Positions 7,503-14,941 of a stretch of DNA of 31,642 nucleotides are shown here, one piece after another. The DNA lies in the NCBI GenBank assembly GCA_030699625.1, contig JAUYLU010000025.1, positions 1 to 31,642 of the forward strand, given 5' to 3'. A program made the position numbers and the translations under genes. Positions within the stretch are counted from its first letter, which is position 1; the number at the start of each line of letters is the position of its first letter. Source of the DNA: a bacterium. GTDB lineage: Bacteria; Patescibacteriota; Minisyncoccia; Phycocordibacterales; VMEP01. The notes beneath the pieces are model-generated. The model was given only the letters and a program-made list of their open reading frames with translations, searched no databases and was not told the origin of the DNA.

Positions 7503-8678
7503 TTATGCGTGAAGGCGGGGGGCTGCCGCGAAAATGGATTCAATGCCTAAAAATTCGTCGCGTACCCCTATTGTAGCACCGAACGCGACATCGTTCCCGA
7601 ATGCCGAGGCGCCGATGACGGTGACGTCGAACTTGTCCGCCGAGAGGGTGTACTGGCCGTACTCTTCCTGTTCCACGGCCGTGGCGAACCATTTCGCCAC
7701 GTCGCTCGCAGCGAGGAGGAACACGCGGTGCGGAAGGAGCAGGGAGGAGCGGACCATATCGAGCGCTTTGTGGAACGACTCGAGCCATTCCATCTGGACG
7801 GGGCCGAGGACGAGAGCGAGCGAAGCCGCGGCCTCGGGGTCGAGCTTTCCTTCGGCGAGCAGCCGGAGCGTCGAGCGCGTCCCTTCGACGTCCTTCCGGA
7901 GGGCGGCGCAGGCGCGGCGTAGGAGAAAGTTCCGGCCGAGCGGGAACGAAGCCGAGGCGGCAAGTGTCTGATCCTTCATGAACGAGACGTCGGTCACCTC
8001 CCCGCCCACGTCGATGAGCATGGCGTCCTTCGCCTCGGGGAAGAATGTCCGCGCCACGTGGAAGAACGGGAGCAGGAACGAATGGAAGGAGGGCGCCACG
8101 TGCGGCAGGAATTTTTTCAAATGCTCGCGGACGCGAGCGGTCATCTCTTCGCCGGAAACGCCGAAGAAAAACGAAACCTCGGCGTTCTCGGTGCGCTTGC
8201 CGAACGGGTCGAGAAGCCGGTAGCCGTTCAGCTTCACGTCGAGCACTTCTTCCTCGATGAAGTCGATGTGTTCCCGGACATTCTTGTACTTTTCCTCGAA
8301 GAATGCCTTCTTCTCCTTCTTGACGAGGTTTTCGAGGAGCTTTCGCTCGAAAACGAAGCCGTGTTCCTTGTGGAGCTTCACCGTCCGGACCTGCGAGGCG
8401 TACCACATGGAGGAGAGGAAGCAGTGGGCTTCGCGGGGACGCCCCGGCGCCGCCTTGAGCGCCTTCTCCACGGCAATGTCGAAGGAACGCCAGAGAAGCG
8501 TCATGTACCGCTCGAAATCGAAATGTTCCTGGAATGGAAGGGGCGAGCGCGCGGAGGAGAGCACGAGCGGCGCCCTCTTCCCGTTCTCGGGGAGCGAGAC
8601 CACTGCGGCGCCGACCGAAGAGGTGCCGACGTCGACGATGAGCGCGAGATTGTGGCGTGAGGAGGAGAAGAGCGCCAT
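7503..8678 (-). CDS. FtsA/PilM-like actin-fold ATPase
   Basis: 391 residues with two actin-fold phosphate loops: LALIVDVGTSSVGAAVVSL near the N-terminus and AMLIDVGGEVTDVSFM at about 225-240, followed by FPLGRNFLLRR. The region between (EVSFFFGVSGEEMTARVREH, FLPHVAPSFHSFLLPFFHVA) fits the SHS2/1C-type insert of FtsA or PilM. Such proteins polymerise beneath the membrane and recruit membrane partners. Its neighbour downstream is a single-pass membrane protein, which fits a cytoplasmic-ATPase plus membrane-partner pair. It is divergent; a true FtsA or PilM assignment is not justified. A paired 7-nt array fills part of the gap upstream. Confidence 0.65.
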   Translation of the reverse strand: MALFSSSRHNLALIVDVGTSSVGAAVVSLPENGKRAPLVLSSARSPLPFQEHFDFERYMTLLWRSFDIAVEKALKAAPGRPREAHCFLSSMWYASQVRTVKLHKEHGFVFERKLLENLVKKEKKAFFEEKYKNVREHIDFIEEEVLDVKLNGYRLLDPFGKRTENAEVSFFFGVSGEEMTARVREHLKKFLPHVAPSFHSFLLPFFHVARTFFPEAKDAMLIDVGGEVTDVSFMKDQTLAASASFPLGRNFLLRRACAALRKDVEGTRSTLRLLAEGKLDPEAAASLALVLGPVQMEWLESFHKALDMVRSSLLLPHRVFLLAASDVAKWFATAVEQEEYGQYTLSADKFDVTVIGASAFGNDVAFGATIGVRDEFLGIESIFAAAPRLHA

Positions 8679-8682
8679 GGAT

Positions 8683-8783
8683 TAGTCTATAGTCTTTAGT
8701 CTATAGTTTTTAGCCTTTAATTCAAAACCACGTTGTTTGGATTTCACTGAAAACTAAAAACTGTAAACTATCAACTATCCAGT
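8683..8783. repeat. Degenerate 7-nt tandem array, inverted pair (word TAGTTTT)
   Basis: Left arm in 7-nt steps: TAGTCTA, TAGTCTT, TAGTCTA, TAGTTTT, TAGCCTT (8683-8717). Right arm (8749-8783): AAAACTA, AAAACTG, TAAACTA, TCAACTA, TCCAGTA. The arms are complementary. It lies between the kinase-like gene and the FtsA-like gene. Confidence 0.85.
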
Positions 8784-8808
8784 ATATTCATCCTAGACTC
8801 CCTTCTCG

Positions 8809-9492
8809 CTAAGCCCTGACTCTTCGCGCCTTGTCCAACTTGTCGCTATCAATGGTAGTCCTCTCCCAATCTGTCGGGGTTATTGACCGTAACACCTTAT
8901 TCTCTATATCCAAATCGAAAACCATATCCTTCACTTTCCAAGTTCGATGCAGTCCGATACTTTCGTATTTTTGCCGTAAATTTTCCATCATTATCTCCGC
9001 TTCCGTTGTAAGACGCTCGACATCTTCTTTGGTATATCCCTTTTCTTTTATGAAAAGAGCATCCTTGTCAGTCCAGCGCAAACCCCTTATCTTTTCCATG
9101 ACGATAAGATGAGTTCCGTCTTTTTCGGCTTTAGCTATCGGCCGCGCGCCCGGTAAGTTGAACTCTTGCGCTATGCGCATTACCCGATATTCATAAAAAG
9201 GGTCGTTTGATTTTTCGATTTGTGATTTGCTTAAATTTACTTTTTTACCGACAGCGAACAGTTCTTCTCCCGCATCGTTCTTCCATACGGGGAAGTCCTT
9301 GACTGCAGTGGGGTCTTCCTCGATTTCTCCTGAATCCTTATATGTTATTTTTCCAGATTTGATATTAGATCCGTGTTTTTCAAAATAATCTATAGGATTT
9401 TCCTTGAAATCTTTTGGCACGAAACTCTCGTACTCTTTTTCTACTTCTATTTTTGACTTCTCTTGAGAAAAATTTCCTGATTCTAAACTCAT
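8809..9492 (-). CDS. Unknown protein with degenerate protein-kinase-like features
   Basis: 227 residues, not recognised with certainty. Residues 75-200 can be laid on a minimal protein-kinase fold. ELFAVGKKV could be the strand with the ATP-site Lys. EYRVMRIAQEFNLPGARPI resembles helix C and strand 4. HLIVMEKIRGLRW resembles the hinge. GLHRTWKVKDMVFDLD stands where HxDxxxxN would be, and TDWERT where DFG would be. The catalytic Asp of the HRD motif appears to be missing, which suggests a pseudokinase or an unrelated fold. The gene is visibly more AT-rich than its neighbours, which may mean acquisition from elsewhere. It ends upstream of the array at 8683-8783 and follows alaS by 3 nt, so it shares the alaS transcript. 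Confidence 0.45.
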   Translation of the reverse strand: MSLESGNFSQEKSKIEVEKEYESFVPKDFKENPIDYFEKHGSNIKSGKITYKDSGEIEEDPTAVKDFPVWKNDAGEELFAVGKKVNLSKSQIEKSNDPFYEYRVMRIAQEFNLPGARPIAKAEKDGTHLIVMEKIRGLRWTDKDALFIKEKGYTKEDVERLTTEAEIMMENLRQKYESIGLHRTWKVKDMVFDLDIENKVLRSITPTDWERTTIDSDKLDKARRVRA

Positions 9493-9495
9493 GGA

Positions 9496-11247
9496 TTATT
9501 CGAGAACTGCTTTGATTCGACGGACGCCCTGCGACACCGCCTCCTCCTTTGCTATCTTGAACGTGCCGAGCTCTTTGGTGTTCGAGACGTGCGGGCCGCC
9601 GCAGAACTCGAGACTGAAATTCCCTACTGCGTAGACCCGCACCTTGTCGCCGTATTTTTCCTCGAAAAGGCCGAGCGCACCTTTTTTCTGCGCTTCTTCG
9701 AACGGAATGTCCTCGTACGAGACGGGAAGCGCATCCCCTATCTTCGCGTTCACCAGGTCTTCCACTTTCTTTTTTTCCTCGTCGGTCATCTTGCGCTCGA
9801 AGGAGAAGTCGAAGCGCAGGCGCTCGGGAGTGATGTTCGAGCCCTTCTGAAGGACGCGCGTCCCGAGCACCTCGCGGAGGGCCTGGTGGAGGAGGTGGGT
9901 GGCGGTATGATATTTGATGGACTGCGGCGAATGGTCGAGCAGTCCGCCCTTGAACTTTTGTTCGGCGCCAGCGCGCGAGAGTTCCTGATGTCGCGACATC
10001 TCCTCTCTAAAGTCATGCTCGTCGATCCGTATTCCCTTTTCATTGGCGAGCTCGCGTGTCATTTCAAAAGGAAACCCGTAGGTCGAGAAAAGGAGGAACG
10101 CTTCCTTTCCAGAAATACCGTCTTTCGAAAGGCGGTCAAACTCCCTTGCGCCTTGGGAAATTGTCTTGGAGAATTTTTCCACTTCTTCTTTGATGGCGTT
10201 TTTTATCATGGGGGCTTTTGCGTGGAGGTTTGGATATGCCGCTTTGTAATTCTCCGCAACGGCGTCTACGAGCATTGAAATATCTCCTCCAGCCACCGTT
10301 CTTACGGTGGCCTTGAAGACAGCGCGGCGAATAAGGCGCCGCAGGATGTACCCGCGGTCGGTGTTCGACGGCATGACGCCGTCAGCGATCATAAAAATCG
10401 ACGTGCGCACGTGGTCAGCGATGATGCGCTTTGCCTTGGTATCAGCTCCGGCAGAAAGCTTGTTTATTTTCACCATGATCGGCGCAAAGAGGTCGGTGTC
10501 GAAGATATTGTCCTTCCCCTGCATGGCCATGGCGAGGCGCTCGAGGCCGGCGCCGGTGTCGACGTTCTGCTGCGAGAGCTTGCCGACGACCGTGCCGTCC
10601 TTCTTCTCATACTCCATGAAGACGTCGTTCCAGACCTCGACGATTTTCTGCTCGTCGGCTGCCTTTTGAAACTCCTCCTTGGAAAGGTCGCCCATCCCGC
10701 CGGAGAGGTCGTAGAACATCTCGGTGTCGGGGCCGGAAGGGCCGTTATCGCCCGGGCTCCACCAGTTGTCTTTGGCGCCGAGGAAATAAATCCTCTCCTT
10801 CGGGATGCCGAGCGACTCCCAGACTTTCGCCGATTCGGCATCTTGCGGGGCATTCTCGTCGCCCTCGAAGCAGGTGATGTAGAGGCGTTTCGGGTCGAGG
10901 CCGAGCCCTTCTTTTTCGTCGGTCAGGAACTCATAGCTCCACGTGATGGCGTCTTCCTTGAAATAGTCGCCGAGCGACCAGTTGCCGAGCATTTCGAAAA
11001 AGGTGTCGTGGGTGTTGTCGCCGACCTCGTCGATGTCCTGGGTGCGCACGCACTTCTGCGCGTTCACGAGCCGCTTCCCTTTCGGATGCGGCTCGCCGAG
11101 AAGATACGGGATGAGCGGATGCATGCCCGCGGTGGTGAAGAGGACCGACGGGTCGTGCTCGGGCACGAGCGAGGCCGAAGGGATGACGGCGTGTCCCCGC
11201 TTCTCGAAAAACTTTAAAAATCGTCTGCGAATTTCGTCTGATTTCAT
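9496..11247 (-). CDS. alaS: Alanyl-tRNA synthetase, short form lacking the C-Ala domain
   Basis: 583 residues; bacterial AlaRS is usually about 870. The catalytic domain opens with MKSDEIRRRFLKFFEKRGH, followed by LFTTAGMHPLIPYLLGEPHP, CVRTQDIDEVGDNTHDTF and the motif-3 region IMVKI with RGYILRRLIRRAV. The editing domain has the zinc ligands HTATHLLH and SLEFCGGPHVSNT. The protein ends about 25 residues after that motif, so the DHHA1-like C-Ala domain is missing. It charges tRNA-Ala and should still clear Ser or Gly errors. The ATG at 11245-11247 is preferred over an upstream in-frame start because it begins the conserved domain. Confidence 0.96.
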   Translation of the reverse strand: MKSDEIRRRFLKFFEKRGHAVIPSASLVPEHDPSVLFTTAGMHPLIPYLLGEPHPKGKRLVNAQKCVRTQDIDEVGDNTHDTFFEMLGNWSLGDYFKEDAITWSYEFLTDEKEGLGLDPKRLYITCFEGDENAPQDAESAKVWESLGIPKERIYFLGAKDNWWSPGDNGPSGPDTEMFYDLSGGMGDLSKEEFQKAADEQKIVEVWNDVFMEYEKKDGTVVGKLSQQNVDTGAGLERLAMAMQGKDNIFDTDLFAPIMVKINKLSAGADTKAKRIIADHVRTSIFMIADGVMPSNTDRGYILRRLIRRAVFKATVRTVAGGDISMLVDAVAENYKAAYPNLHAKAPMIKNAIKEEVEKFSKTISQGAREFDRLSKDGISGKEAFLLFSTYGFPFEMTRELANEKGIRIDEHDFREEMSRHQELSRAGAEQKFKGGLLDHSPQSIKYHTATHLLHQALREVLGTRVLQKGSNITPERLRFDFSFERKMTDEEKKKVEDLVNAKIGDALPVSYEDIPFEEAQKKGALGLFEEKYGDKVRVYAVGNFSLEFCGGPHVSNTKELGTFKIAKEEAVSQGVRRIKAVLE

Positions 11248-11313
11248 CGTGAATGCGGCGCTCGGCCGCGGGCGCCACCAATATACCATCGGGGGCTTGC
11301 TGCGGCCAATCGC

Positions 11314-11781
11314 CTATTGTCCGTTCCTTTTCGTCACGCGCGATTCGAGATACCAGAGGACGACGAAGATGAAAAGCGTGAGGAGCGTCGCGAATATGGC
11401 GAGCGGGTAGAGCTTGAAACCGGCGGCGGTGCCGATGCCGGCGGCCACCCAGAGGCCCGAGGCGGTGGTGAGCCCGGTGAGCTGCGAGTCGCGGAAAATG
11501 ATGATGCCCGCGCCGAGAAAGCCGACGCCGACGATGATCTGCGAGGCGATGCGCACGGGATCGAGCGGCGCGAGGCCGAGATAGGCGTTACTGACCGCCT
11601 CGCCGACGAGGACGAAGAGCGCGGCGCCCATGGAGACAAGGGCGTGGGTGCGCGGGCCCGCCGTTTTCCGGGCGAGCACCCGCTCGAAACCGATGAGAGC
11701 GCCGAGCGCGACGGCGACGAGAAGCGGCACGAGCTGTTCGCTGATCACTTCGTACGAAACGAGGGAGCCAATGGTTTCCAT
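11314..11781 (-). CDS. MgtC/SapB-family membrane protein
   Basis: 155 residues with four hydrophobic segments at about 17-33, 48-66, 80-99 and 112-146. Family features are ALGALIGFERVLARKTAGPRTHALVSMGAALF and GVGFLGAGIIIFRDSQLTGLTTASGLWVAAGIG. MgtC proteins are inner-membrane proteins linked to Mg2+ homeostasis and modulation of the F-type ATPase; the role here is not determined. A clear TATAAT on the minus strand (11804-11809) lies 22 nt before the ATG and just after element copy 4, so the gene probably has its own promoter. No Shine-Dalgarno sequence is evident. Confidence 0.88.
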   Translation of the reverse strand: METIGSLVSYEVISEQLVPLLVAVALGALIGFERVLARKTAGPRTHALVSMGAALFVLVGEAVSNAYLGLAPLDPVRIASQIIVGVGFLGAGIIIFRDSQLTGLTTASGLWVAAGIGTAAGFKLYPLAIFATLLTLFIFVVLWYLESRVTKRNGQ

Positions 11782-11803
11782 GAAGCTATGGCGTTATGAC
11801 GGA

Positions 11804-11809
11804 ATTATA
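11804..11809 (-). promoter_or_regulatory. -10 box (TATAAT) for mgtC
   Basis: A perfect TATAAT on the minus strand, 22 nt upstream of the ATG. Element copy 4 occupies the place of the -35 region, and the hexamer there (TTTCTC) is poor. Confidence 0.55.
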
Positions 11810-11813
11810 TCAT

Positions 11814-11877
11814 CCTGTTAGAAGTAGAGAAACTGCGTTTCTCGTCCGGCTTCGGACGAAGCCGGACTCCCAACAGG
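11814..11877. mobile_element. CCTGTTAGA inverted-repeat element, copy 4 (mnmA/mgtC, compact)
   Basis: 64 bp. One end is CCTGTTAGAAGT, the other ACTCCCAACAGG (10 of 12 paired). Inside are two perfect hairpins, GAGAAAC/GTTTCTC and GTCCGGCTTC/GAAGCCGGAC. This copy sits at the mnmA stop codon. TGA-T precedes it on the minus strand and TGAT follows it, a duplication of the stop codon bases. It may have lost the AT-rich interior of the longer copies. Confidence 0.65.
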
Positions 11878-11878
11878 A

Positions 11879-13099
11879 TCAGGCGATGACGCCCCCTCCC
11901 AGGCATTTATCCCCCGCATAGAGGACGAGCGACTGCCCGCGCGAGACGGTGTAGTCGGGCGTCTTGAGGCGAAGCGAGATGGCGCGCGGGGCGACCGCGC
12001 GCACTTCGCACGGCACGGGCGTCTGGCGGTAGCGGAACCGGGCACGGCACGCGTCGCCCTTTTTCGGCCGCTCGGAGATGAAATTCGCCTGCCCGGCGCT
12101 CACCAGAGCGCCTGCCCGGGCCCTCGTTTTCGGAGCGGCCGAGACGGTAACGGTGTTCCTCTTGATGTCTTTCCTGATGACGTACCGCGGCTGGTCGCTC
12201 GGGGATTTTTGGGCGACCGCAAAGCCGTGCCGCTCGCCGAGCGTATAAAGGAGGGCGCCGTCGTGCGTGCCGATGACGCTCCCCTTCTCGTCGAGAAGTT
12301 TCCCCTTTTTCGGCCCGAGGAGATTCGAGAGGAATTCCTTCATGTCCACCTTTCCCACGAAGCAGAGGCCCTGGCTGTCCTTCTTTTCGGCGGTCGGAAG
12401 GCCGAAGCGCCGCGCGAGCGCGCGCACTTCGCGCTTCTTCTCGTAGTTCCCCACGGGAAAGAGAATATGTCGTAATTGGCGCTGAGTAAGGGTCCACAAA
12501 AAATAGCTTTGATCTTTTTCCTTGTCCCTTGAAGTATGCAGTTCGTAGTGAGTTATTTGTTGCTTGTTATTTGTTATTTGTTGTTTTATGGCGTAGTGCC
12601 CCGTCGCCACGTAATCGGCGCCGCGGCGGAGCGCCCAAGAAAGGAACGCTCCGAACTTTATCTCCTTGTTGCACATGGCGTCGGGATTCGGGGTGTTCCC
12701 TTTCTTGTACTCGGCGAGCATGTAATCGACCACCTCCTTCTTGTATTCCTTCGAAAGGTCGTGGGTCGTGAACGGGTTGTCGAGATGGGCCGCCACCCGC
12801 ATGGCGTCCTCGCGGTCCTCGCGGCTCGTGCAGGCGAGGAACGGCGGCTGCCAGACTTTGATGAAAACGCCGGTGACGTCGTATCCCGCCTCCTTCAAAA
12901 GAGCGGCAGACACGGCACTGTCGACGCCTCCCGAGAGGCCTACAAATACTTTTTTACGCGCAAGGCCGACCTGCCCCGTCTGCCTGTGCGTGTACCTGTC
13001 TGCGTGCGAGCATGCACAGGCAGACGCACGCAGACAGGTAGGAAGCTCCTGCTTTCCTACTGGGGCGAACACCCTCTCTTTAAAAGCGCTTTTCTTCAT
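11879..13099 (-). CDS. mnmA: tRNA 2-thiouridylase MnmA, with repeat-derived insertions
   Basis: 406 residues. It thiolates U34 of tRNA Lys, Glu and Gln using ATP and a persulfide. The PP-loop KKVFVGLSGGVDSAV starts at about residue 50. Both catalytic cysteines are present (NPDAMCNKEIKFGAF and DSQGLCFVGKVDM), with DYVATGHYA and KEKDQSYFLWTL. There are two oddities. Residues 1-48 are an extra N-terminus, part of which is encoded by nested palindromes (12980-13040). Residues about 170-186 (NNKQQITHYEL) come from a 7-nt repeat array. The distant ATG at 13097-13099 is accepted because an extended -10 box, TGGTAGAGT, lies 9 nt upstream; no ATG exists closer to the PP-loop. Confidence 0.92.
   Translation of the reverse strand: MKKSAFKERVFAPVGKQELPTCLRASACACSHADRYTHRQTGQVGLARKKVFVGLSGGVDSAVSAALLKEAGYDVTGVFIKVWQPPFLACTSREDREDAMRVAAHLDNPFTTHDLSKEYKKEVVDYMLAEYKKGNTPNPDAMCNKEIKFGAFLSWALRRGADYVATGHYAIKQQITNNKQQITHYELHTSRDKEKDQSYFLWTLTQRQLRHILFPVGNYEKKREVRALARRFGLPTAEKKDSQGLCFVGKVDMKEFLSNLLGPKKGKLLDEKGSVIGTHDGALLYTLGERHGFAVAQKSPSDQPRYVIRKDIKRNTVTVSAAPKTRARAGALVSAGQANFISERPKKGDACRARFRYRQTPVPCEVRAVAPRAISLRLKTPDYTVSRGQSLVLYAGDKCLGGGVIA
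12542..12590. repeat. 7-nt array inside mnmA
   Basis: In-frame array with steps TTCGTAG, TGAGTTA, TTTGTTG, CTTGTTA, TTTGTTA, TTTGTTG, TTTTATG. It encodes an Asn/Gln/Lys/Ile/Thr-rich loop between the ATGHYA and KDQSYFL motifs of MnmA. The word resembles the rpoA-rplQ array. Confidence 0.75.
12980..13040. repeat. Interleaved palindromes within the mnmA 5' coding region
   Basis: Two inverted repeats in A-B-A'-B' order. A is CTGCCTGTGC (12980-12989), paired with 13014-13023. B is TACCTGTCTGCGTGCG (12993-13008), a perfect 16-bp match to 13025-13040. The loops are too short for both to form together. The region encodes an extra Cys/Ala/His-rich stretch of MnmA. Confidence 0.8.
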
Positions 13100-13108
13100 A
13101 ACTGCACC

Positions 13109-13117
13109 ACTCTACCA
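13109..13117 (-). promoter_or_regulatory. Extended -10 promoter of mnmA
   Basis: TGG-TAGAGT on the minus strand ends 9 nt before the mnmA ATG, predicting an almost leaderless mRNA. A second candidate, TTGATT-17-TATAAA, is also visible further upstream in the gap to the exonuclease gene. Confidence 0.5.
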
Positions 13118-13199
13118 GAATGCGCTCCATTCGACGAGCGAGGGAAATGCAAAAAATTATTTTATATCGACCGAGCGGCGTCGAATCAAGAAACTGCGC

Positions 13200-13751
13200 T
13201 TATGTTAAGAGCAGCTTCTTATAAAGCTCGAAGGTGGCCCGTGCGTCCGAAAGGGCGGTATGGGCGCGCTTGTTCTCAATGCCGAAGTATTCGCAGAGCG
13301 AGCGGAGCGAGAATTTCTCGATTTCCATCTTGTCGTAGAGCTTGGCGTAAGCGAGCGAAATGGTATCGAGCTTGTGATAGTGCATGGTGTTCTTCATGCC
13401 GTTCTCCTCGTAGGCTTTCTCAATGAAGGAGTGGTCAAAGGCAACGTTGTGCCCCACCATAATGCAACCCTCGGTCTTTTCGGCAAGCACTATGAGCGCC
13501 TGCTTGAGGTCGACAGCCGAAGTCCAGTCGGCTTCGTCGTAGCCGACGATCTCAAGGGCGATGGGGTCGGCGGTTTCGACATGGACGGGCTTCACTTTCA
13601 TTTCGAACTCCTCGACGACTTCGAGCTCGGGGCCCTTCCCTTTGCGCGGTATCTGGCGCGCGAGCACGCCGCCTATTTCGATAAGCTCGTGCCATTCAGG
13701 ATTGAGACCGGTCGTTTCCGTGTCAATAAAGGCGAGATTATGGGTGCGCAT
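13200..13751 (-). CDS. DnaQ-like 3'-5' exonuclease (DEDDh)
   Basis: A 183-residue stand-alone exonuclease domain. ExoI is LAFIDTETTGL (metal Asp and Glu), ExoII is MVGHNVAFDHSFIEKAYEE, and ExoIII is HTALSDARATFELY with the His and Asp of the DEDDh type. It resembles the epsilon proofreading subunit of DNA polymerase III, but could be an RNase T-like or oligonucleotide exonuclease. The ATG at 13749-13751 directly precedes the conserved domain. A longer in-frame start at 13814 would run through an insertion-like TCTCGCTTCGCTCGC motif and part of an inverted repeat, and is rejected. Confidence 0.88.
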   Translation of the reverse strand: MRTHNLAFIDTETTGLNPEWHELIEIGGVLARQIPRKGKGPELEVVEEFEMKVKPVHVETADPIALEIVGYDEADWTSAVDLKQALIVLAEKTEGCIMVGHNVAFDHSFIEKAYEENGMKNTMHYHKLDTISLAYAKLYDKMEIEKFSLRSLCEYFGIENKRAHTALSDARATFELYKKLLLT

Positions 13752-13921
13752 GATTGATTTTCTTAAGCGAGCGAAGCGAGATTTTTGAAAATCATCACCC
13801 CTCCCTTTCTGCATCTAAATTCTTGTGAACCCCTAAATGCATTTTAACTCCAGCACTCTATCATATCGCAAATGCAATACAAGGAAGGGAGGGGTTTGTA
13901 AATTATATTGGTAACTATAAT
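13752..13921. repeat. Gap with inverted repeat and GCGAGCGAAGCGAG motif upstream of the exonuclease
   Basis: An 11-bp inverted repeat, ACCCCTCCCTT (13797-13807) with its complement at 13885-13895, encloses about 77 nt. Closer to the gene, GATGATTTTC and GAAAATCAATC bracket TCTCGCTTCGCTCGC, the same motif seen before rpsD. A possible -10 TATGAT lies within the enclosed part. No gene found. Confidence 0.55.
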
Positions 13922-14929
13922 TTAATCAATATACAACATTTTGTTCTGTTTGTGCTTCTCGAAGGTGGCCGAGTAATGGATAGTGCCCCCCCGGTCGGAA
14001 AGGTAGTAAAGGAAGGGCGATTCGGTCGGATAGAGGGTGGCGAGGATGGCGTCGAGGCCGGGATTCCCGATGGGCCCCGCCGGAAGGCCCCGACGCGTGT
14101 AGGTGTTGTAGGGGGAATCGGCGGCGAGGTCATTGGTGGTAAGCTCGTAGGTGTTCTTGCCTATCTCATAGAGGAAGGGGGCGTCCACCTGAAGCGGCAT
14201 GCCGAGTTTGATGCGCTTCCAAAGGATGCCGGCGATGATTTTCCGGTCCTCCGAGCGATGCGCCTCCCCTTCGAGGATGGAAGCCATGATGATGATGCCC
14301 CGCACGCTGTGCCCTGTTTTTTCGATGTCGTCCTCGAGCGTTCCGAGCTTTGCGTTGAAATTCCGCTCCATTTCGGCGACTACCTGCCCCGAAGTCGCGT
14401 TCGGGAAGAAGAAATAGGTGTCAGGAAACAAATAGCCTTCCTTGCGCTCGGTAGCCGCGAGGAAGGCGTTCCCGTCAAAGGAAGGGATGCGTTTCGCGTA
14501 AAGCTCGGCCATCGCTTTGCGGGTTGTCCCTTCGGGAACGGTCACGGCGACCGGCGTGAGGTTGAACGTGCCGTGGAGGAGCCGCCATGCCACCCGCGGC
14601 ATGGCGATTCGCTTCGTGAAGAGATAGTCGCCCGCCATGACGTCTCTCGAGTCTCCGAAAAGCCGGATGGTGAATTCAAAAAGCCCCGGGGCGCGAAGCA
14701 CCCGTTTCGTCTCGAGCTCGCGGGCGATTTCCCCGAGGGAGAGGCCGCGCTCGACGTGCACCATCTCGCCCGCCGGGAAGTCCCCGCGCGCCTTCAGGAG
14801 GAACTGGTACGCGAGGAGGAGCGCCGCGAAAAGCGCAATGAGCGCGCCCCTTATCGGCCGGCGGTAGACGAACTCGAACTCCTTCAGGCGATACCAATAG
14901 GACCAGAGATTGTGCTCTCGTTCGGACAT
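13922..14929 (-). CDS. mltG: Endolytic murein transglycosylase MltG (copy 1)
   Basis: 335 residues. MltG cleaves nascent peptidoglycan strands and sets glycan length. One N-terminal membrane anchor lies at about 28-46 (GALIALFAALLLAYQFL). A LysM-like or extended region follows (VERGLSLGEIARELETKRVL). The catalytic YceG domain has IIMASILEGEAHRSEDR, with the catalytic Glu in the family position, then ADSPYNTYTRRGLPAGPIGNPGLDAI and the ending SDRGGTIHYSATFEKH. It is 12 nt from the upstream conserved membrane-protein gene (14942-16138), so probably co-transcribed. A second MltG is at 29984-30892. Confidence 0.93.
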   Translation of the reverse strand: MSEREHNLWSYWYRLKEFEFVYRRPIRGALIALFAALLLAYQFLLKARGDFPAGEMVHVERGLSLGEIARELETKRVLRAPGLFEFTIRLFGDSRDVMAGDYLFTKRIAMPRVAWRLLHGTFNLTPVAVTVPEGTTRKAMAELYAKRIPSFDGNAFLAATERKEGYLFPDTYFFFPNATSGQVVAEMERNFNAKLGTLEDDIEKTGHSVRGIIIMASILEGEAHRSEDRKIIAGILWKRIKLGMPLQVDAPFLYEIGKNTYELTTNDLAADSPYNTYTRRGLPAGPIGNPGLDAILATLYPTESPFLYYLSDRGGTIHYSATFEKHKQNKMLYID

Positions 14930-14941
14930 GGTGGACGGAGG

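Noticed and set aside
13084..13140. GGTAGAGTGGTGCAG resembling a tRNA D-arm
   Set aside because: No cloverleaf can be formed; it is better explained as the -10 region of mnmA.
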